In this document: piece by piece, positions 4,593 to 7,143 of the stretch
Numbering within the stretch: position 1 is the first letter of the stretch
How the letters are laid out: every line of letters begins with the position of its first letter
Assembly: GCA_028291445.1 (NCBI GenBank)
Contig: JAQGIA010000147.1
Coordinates: forward strand, 1 to 7,143
Source: Belnapia sp.
GTDB taxonomy: Bacteria; Pseudomonadota; Alphaproteobacteria; Acetobacterales; Acetobacteraceae
Direction: 5' to 3'
Length of the DNA stretch: 7,143 nucleotides
Notes under the pieces: generated by a model
Told to the model about the DNA's origin: nothing
The model's input: the letters and a program-made list of their open reading frames with translations, nothing else
Database searches by the model: none
Made by a program: the position numbers and the translations under genes

Positions 4593-4817
4593 ATGGGTGG
4601 CCTGTTCCGCGCCCCGAAGCCGGTGATCGTTCCGCCGCCAGCGGCGCCCGCGCCCGCCGTTGCCCTGCCGCCCCCGCCGGAGCAGGCGGGGCAGCAGGCC
4701 CAGGCCGAAGCCCGCACCCGTGCCGCCCACGGGCTGCCGGGCACCATCGCCACCTCGGACCGCGGCGTGCTCGTGCCGCTGCCCCAGGTGGCGCGCAAGT
4801 CGCTGCTCGGCGAATAA
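4593..4817 (+). CDS. Small phage protein upstream of the portal, RKSLLG C-terminus
   Basis: This 74-aa protein begins MGGLFRAPKP, continues with a Pro/Ala-rich segment (11-32) and a Gln/Ala/Arg helix (33-46), and ends with GTIATSDRGVL and ARKSLLGE. This layout is familiar from small proteins next to the connector gene in many T7-like phages and prophages: a short Lys/Pro-rich start, a charged middle, a TI(L/A)TS segment, and a terminal (R)K(T/S)LLG. To my knowledge they have no assigned function. A structural or assembly accessory role is likely from position. I chose the ATG at 4593 because GAGGTGA lies 5 bp before it. An in-frame GTG 17 codons upstream lies inside the terminator and is rejected. 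The connector gene begins 14 bp after its stop. Confidence 0.72.
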   Translation: MGGLFRAPKPVIVPPPAAPAPAVALPPPPEQAGQQAQAEARTRAAHGLPGTIATSDRGVLVPLPQVARKSLLGE

Positions 4818-4831
4818 GGGGAAATAGCCGC

Positions 4832-6265
4832 ATGCATGCCGAAGACATCCTGCGGCGGCACGCCGCCGCGGTCGACCGGCGCCGGCCGCTCGAGGCCATC
4901 TGGCAATCCTGCTACGACCACGTGTTGCCGCGCATCGACAGCGGCCCGGCGCTGTTCGACGCGACCGCGGCCGATGCCGCCGAGCAGCTCGCCGCCTCCC
5001 TGCTGGCCGAGCTGACGCCGCCCTGGTCCCGCTGGTTCGGCATCGCTCCGGCGCGGCCATTGCAGGATGGCGCGGCCGGACGGGCCGCGGCCGAGGCGCT
5101 GGAGGATGTGGCGGTGACGCTGCAGGGGCATTTCGACCGCTCCAACTTCGCGGTCGAGATGCACCAGGCCTTCCTCGAGCTGGTGGTCGCCGGCACCGGC
5201 GTGCTGATGGTCGAGGAGGCGCCGCTCGGCGAGGCCTCGGCCTTCCGCTTCGCCGCGGTGCCGATCCGCGCGACGGTGCTGGAGGAAGGCGCCGACGGAA
5301 GGCTGGACACCGTTTATCGGCAGGCCCGGCTGAGCGCCGCGGAACTGCGCCGGCGCTTCCCCAAGGCCGAGCTGCCGGGCGAGCTGGAGCGCGCCGCGGC
5401 GGCCGGGGATGCGACGCCGCATCCGCTGCTGGAGGCGATCTGGGCCGAGCGTGGCGGCGCCCGCTATGCCGCGGTGCTGACCACCGACCCCGGCCGGCCG
5501 CTGCTGCTGGCCGAGGGCCGCTTCGCCGAGAGCCCCTGCATCGCCTTCCGCTGGCTGAAGGTGCCGGGCGAGCTTTACGGCCGCGGCCCGGTGATGAAGG
5601 CGCTGCCGGATATCCGCACCGCCAACAAGGTGGTCGAGCTGGTGCTGAAGAACGCCTCCATCGCCTGCACCGGCATCTGGCAGGCGGAAGACGATGGCGT
5701 GCTGAACCCGGCGACGGTGAAGCTGGTCCCCGGCGCCATCATCCCGAAGGCGCCGGGCAGCTCCGGCCTGACGCCGCTCGCCGCGCCGGGCAACTTCGAT
5801 GTCTCGCAGCTGGTGCTGCAGGACCTGCGGGCGCGTATCCGCGGCGCGCTGCTGGCCGACCGGCTGGGCACCTTGCAGGACAGCCGGATGACGGCGACCG
5901 AGGTGCTGGAACGCAGCGCGCAGACCGCGCGGCTGCTGGGCGCGACCTACGGCCGGCTGCAGACCGAGTTGCTGACGCCGCTGGTGACGCGCTGCCTCGG
6001 CATCCTGCGCCGGCGGGGGGAGATCCCCACGGTGCTGCTCGACGGGCGGGAGGCGGCGCTGCGCTACGAAAGCCCGCTGGCCCGGATGCAGGGCCGCGCC
6101 GATGCGGCGAATACCCTGCTGTTCCTGCAGGCGGTCGGCCAGCTCGGCGGCACCGCCGCGGCGCAGGTCGATGCCGCCGCGGCGACGCGCTGGCTGGCGC
6201 GCACCCTCGGCGCACCCGCCGAGGTGCTGGTTCCGACCCCACCCACCATCCAGCCCACCCCCTAG
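4832..6265 (+). CDS. Phage head-tail connector (portal) protein, T7 gp8-like
   Basis: This is a 477-aa portal protein. In podoviruses twelve copies form the ring at one capsid vertex through which DNA is packaged and to which the tail attaches. Family landmarks appear in order. These are the N-terminal EAIWQSCYDHVLPR (21-34) and a segment around AASLLAELTPPWSRWF (54-69). Next is YGRGPVMKALPDIRTANK (249-266) followed by a long helix. The diagnostic MTATEVLER (353-361), with a helix into GRLQTELLTPLVTRCLGIL (374-392), comes last. T7-type connectors are around 500-550 aa, so this one is slightly short. The C-terminus ends in a Pro/Thr tail (PTPPTIQPTP). I chose the ATG at 4832 because AAGGGGA lies about 9 bp upstream; the frame is open back to 4466, but that part overlaps the previous gene and lacks connector features. 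No frameshift or internal stop is present, so the gene looks intact. Confidence 0.9.
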   Translation: MHAEDILRRHAAAVDRRRPLEAIWQSCYDHVLPRIDSGPALFDATAADAAEQLAASLLAELTPPWSRWFGIAPARPLQDGAAGRAAAEALEDVAVTLQGHFDRSNFAVEMHQAFLELVVAGTGVLMVEEAPLGEASAFRFAAVPIRATVLEEGADGRLDTVYRQARLSAAELRRRFPKAELPGELERAAAAGDATPHPLLEAIWAERGGARYAAVLTTDPGRPLLLAEGRFAESPCIAFRWLKVPGELYGRGPVMKALPDIRTANKVVELVLKNASIACTGIWQAEDDGVLNPATVKLVPGAIIPKAPGSSGLTPLAAPGNFDVSQLVLQDLRARIRGALLADRLGTLQDSRMTATEVLERSAQTARLLGATYGRLQTELLTPLVTRCLGILRRRGEIPTVLLDGREAALRYESPLARMQGRADAANTLLFLQAVGQLGGTAAAQVDAAAATRWLARTLGAPAEVLVPTPPTIQPTP

Positions 6266-6311
6266 TCCATCCCATTGGCCACCCCCCTGGCCACCCCGGA
6301 GTGATTGAGCG

Positions 6312-7043
6312 ATGCCCGAGGATCTGTTGCAGTCCGCCGCCCTTCCGAGCCTTGGTTCAGTGCCGCGCCCGGCCGAGGTGCCGGAGAAGTTCTGGGATGC
6401 CGAGGCCGGTACCCTGCGCACCGAGGCGCTGCTGAAATCCTACCGTGAGCTGGAGCGCCGGCTGTCCCAGCGCGCCGCCCCGCCGGCCGCCGATGCGGCG
6501 CCGGACGAGATGCTGCGCTTCCGTCAGGCCATGGGCATCCCCGAGGCGCCGGACGGCTACAGCATCGCCTCGCCGCACGCGCTGTGCTGTGCCGATCCGG
6601 AGGTGAACTCCCAGCTGCACGCGGCGCATTTCAGCAATGACCAGGCGCAACTGGTCTATGAGCTGGCGGCGCAGCGCCTGCTGCCGCTGATCGCCGAGGC
6701 GGCGGCCGAGTTCGAGGCCGATCGCCAGCGCGAGAAGCTGGCGGCGCATTTCGGCGGCGACGACCGCTTCAAGGCGATGGCCGCGCAGATCTCGGCCTGG
6801 GGCAGGGCGAAGCTGCCGGAGCCGGTCTATGGGGCGCTGTGCTCCACCGCCGAGGGCGTGCTGGCGCTGGAACGGATGATGCGGACCGAGGAGCCCGGCC
6901 TGGCGCGGGACGGCGTGACGCCGCCGCAGGAAAGCGAGGCGGAGCTGCGGGCGATGATGCGCGACCCGCGCTACTGGCGGACGCGCGAGCCCGATTTCGT
7001 TGGTCGGGTAACCGAAGGCTTCCGCCGGATGGTCGGCGGCTGA
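6312..7043 (+). CDS. Phage capsid assembly (scaffolding) protein, T7 gp9-like
   Basis: This 243-aa acidic, helix-rich protein follows the connector gene by 46 bp and has GGAGTGA 7 bp before its ATG. Typical features are VPEKFWDAEAGTLRTEALL (23-41) near the N-terminus, leading into a helix with KSYRELERRLSQ (42-53). MLRFRQAMGIPEAPDGY (67-83) follows. A long charged helical centre spans about 110-195. The C-terminus contains ELRAMMRDPRYWRTREPDFV (211-230) and ends in GFRRMVGG. In T7-like phages this protein drives procapsid assembly with the coat protein and leaves before maturation. It is normally followed by the major capsid gene, which would lie just beyond the window. The C-terminal part normally contacts the coat protein. 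The reading frame is intact, which argues against old decay. Confidence 0.85.
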   Translation: MPEDLLQSAALPSLGSVPRPAEVPEKFWDAEAGTLRTEALLKSYRELERRLSQRAAPPAADAAPDEMLRFRQAMGIPEAPDGYSIASPHALCCADPEVNSQLHAAHFSNDQAQLVYELAAQRLLPLIAEAAAEFEADRQREKLAAHFGGDDRFKAMAAQISAWGRAKLPEPVYGALCSTAEGVLALERMMRTEEPGLARDGVTPPQESEAELRAMMRDPRYWRTREPDFVGRVTEGFRRMVGG

Positions 7044-7089
7044 TCCATCCGGCGGGGCTCGAGCCCGCGCACCCCCGCGCGCGCGCTCG

Positions 7090-7127
7090 CCCCGCCGAGG
7101 GGGCCCATCGGATGGGCCCCGGCGGGG
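7090..7127. terminator. Strong hairpin after the scaffolding gene
   Basis: A perfect inner dyad pairs GGGGCCCATC (7100-7109) with GATGGGCCCC (7111-7120). CCCCGCCG (7090-7097) can add an outer stem with CGGCGGGG (7120-7127), the two sharing one base. It lies 47 bp after the scaffolding stop. It has no T-tract within the window, so it may be a leaky terminator, an mRNA-processing or stabilising structure, or a Rho-dependent end before the next structural gene. Confidence 0.4.
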
Positions 7128-7143
7128 GTGGGCCGGCCAGGCC

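Noticed and set aside
4466..4831. N-terminal extension of the portal frame (to 599 aa)
   Set aside because: It overlaps the terminator and the small RKSLLG gene in another frame and has no portal-like sequence. The ATG at 4832 has its own ribosome site.
6276..6297. TGGCCACCCC direct repeat between portal and scaffold genes
   Set aside because: Two copies of a 10-bp C-rich motif with a 12-bp period in a GC-rich spacer are easily fortuitous, with no other sign of function.
4445..6421. Very long minus-strand open frame (658 codons) opposite the portal gene
   Set aside because: It is antisense to a clear portal protein. Its translation is low-complexity Arg/Gly/Gln/Ala, typical of mirror frames in GC-rich DNA.
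1..7143. tRNA, rRNA, CRISPR array, insertion sequence or attachment site
   Set aside because: No cloverleaf, spaced repeat array, transposase frame or terminal inverted repeats, and no integrase or tRNA-end duplication could be seen on either strand.

Overview
The window is about 70% G+C. Its protein families, and a LexA-type operator of the alphaproteobacterial form (GTTC-N7-GTTC), point to an alphaproteobacterium. The Rhodospirillales/Acetobacteraceae are my best guess from protein style; no rRNA or marker gene is present to prove it.

Positions 1-2666 look like ordinary host chromosome. They hold the C-terminal half of a thiamine-diphosphate enzyme of the acetolactate synthase/benzoylformate decarboxylase superfamily, a convergent small membrane-anchored protein of unknown function, and a 12-helix major facilitator transporter of the monocarboxylate/oxalate-formate type. 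A strong hairpin with a duplicated 3' arm separates the first two genes.

Positions 2670-3535 form a regulatory block. A helix-turn-helix repressor with a complete LexA-like S24 self-cleavage domain is read leftward. A rather AT-rich divergent intergenic region separates it from a rightward operon that has a perfect SOS box (GTTC-N7-GTTC, 3496-3510) just before its first gene. The repressor leader carries an 18-bp tandem repeat, an inverted repeat and a possible 32-codon leader ORF overlapping the repressor start.

Positions 3536-7143 look like prophage or a domesticated phage-derived element. Two translationally coupled small genes come first: an unknown tryptophan-rich protein, and a protein that may have a circularly permuted NlpC/P60-like fold. 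A local AT-rich island with a promoter-like sequence and two consecutive terminator-like hairpins follows (4371-4552). Then comes a T7-like (podovirus) head module: a small protein ending in RKSLLGE, the head-tail connector (portal), and a T7 gp9-like capsid assembly/scaffolding protein. The window ends in a strong hairpin where the major capsid gene would be expected next.

The working model is that DNA damage relieves LexA at the SOS box, and may also cause autocleavage of the adjacent S24 repressor, releasing expression of the phage-like genes. No integrase, terminase, attachment site, tail or lysis gene is visible, so whether this is a complete prophage, a remnant or a domesticated particle locus cannot be decided from this window.
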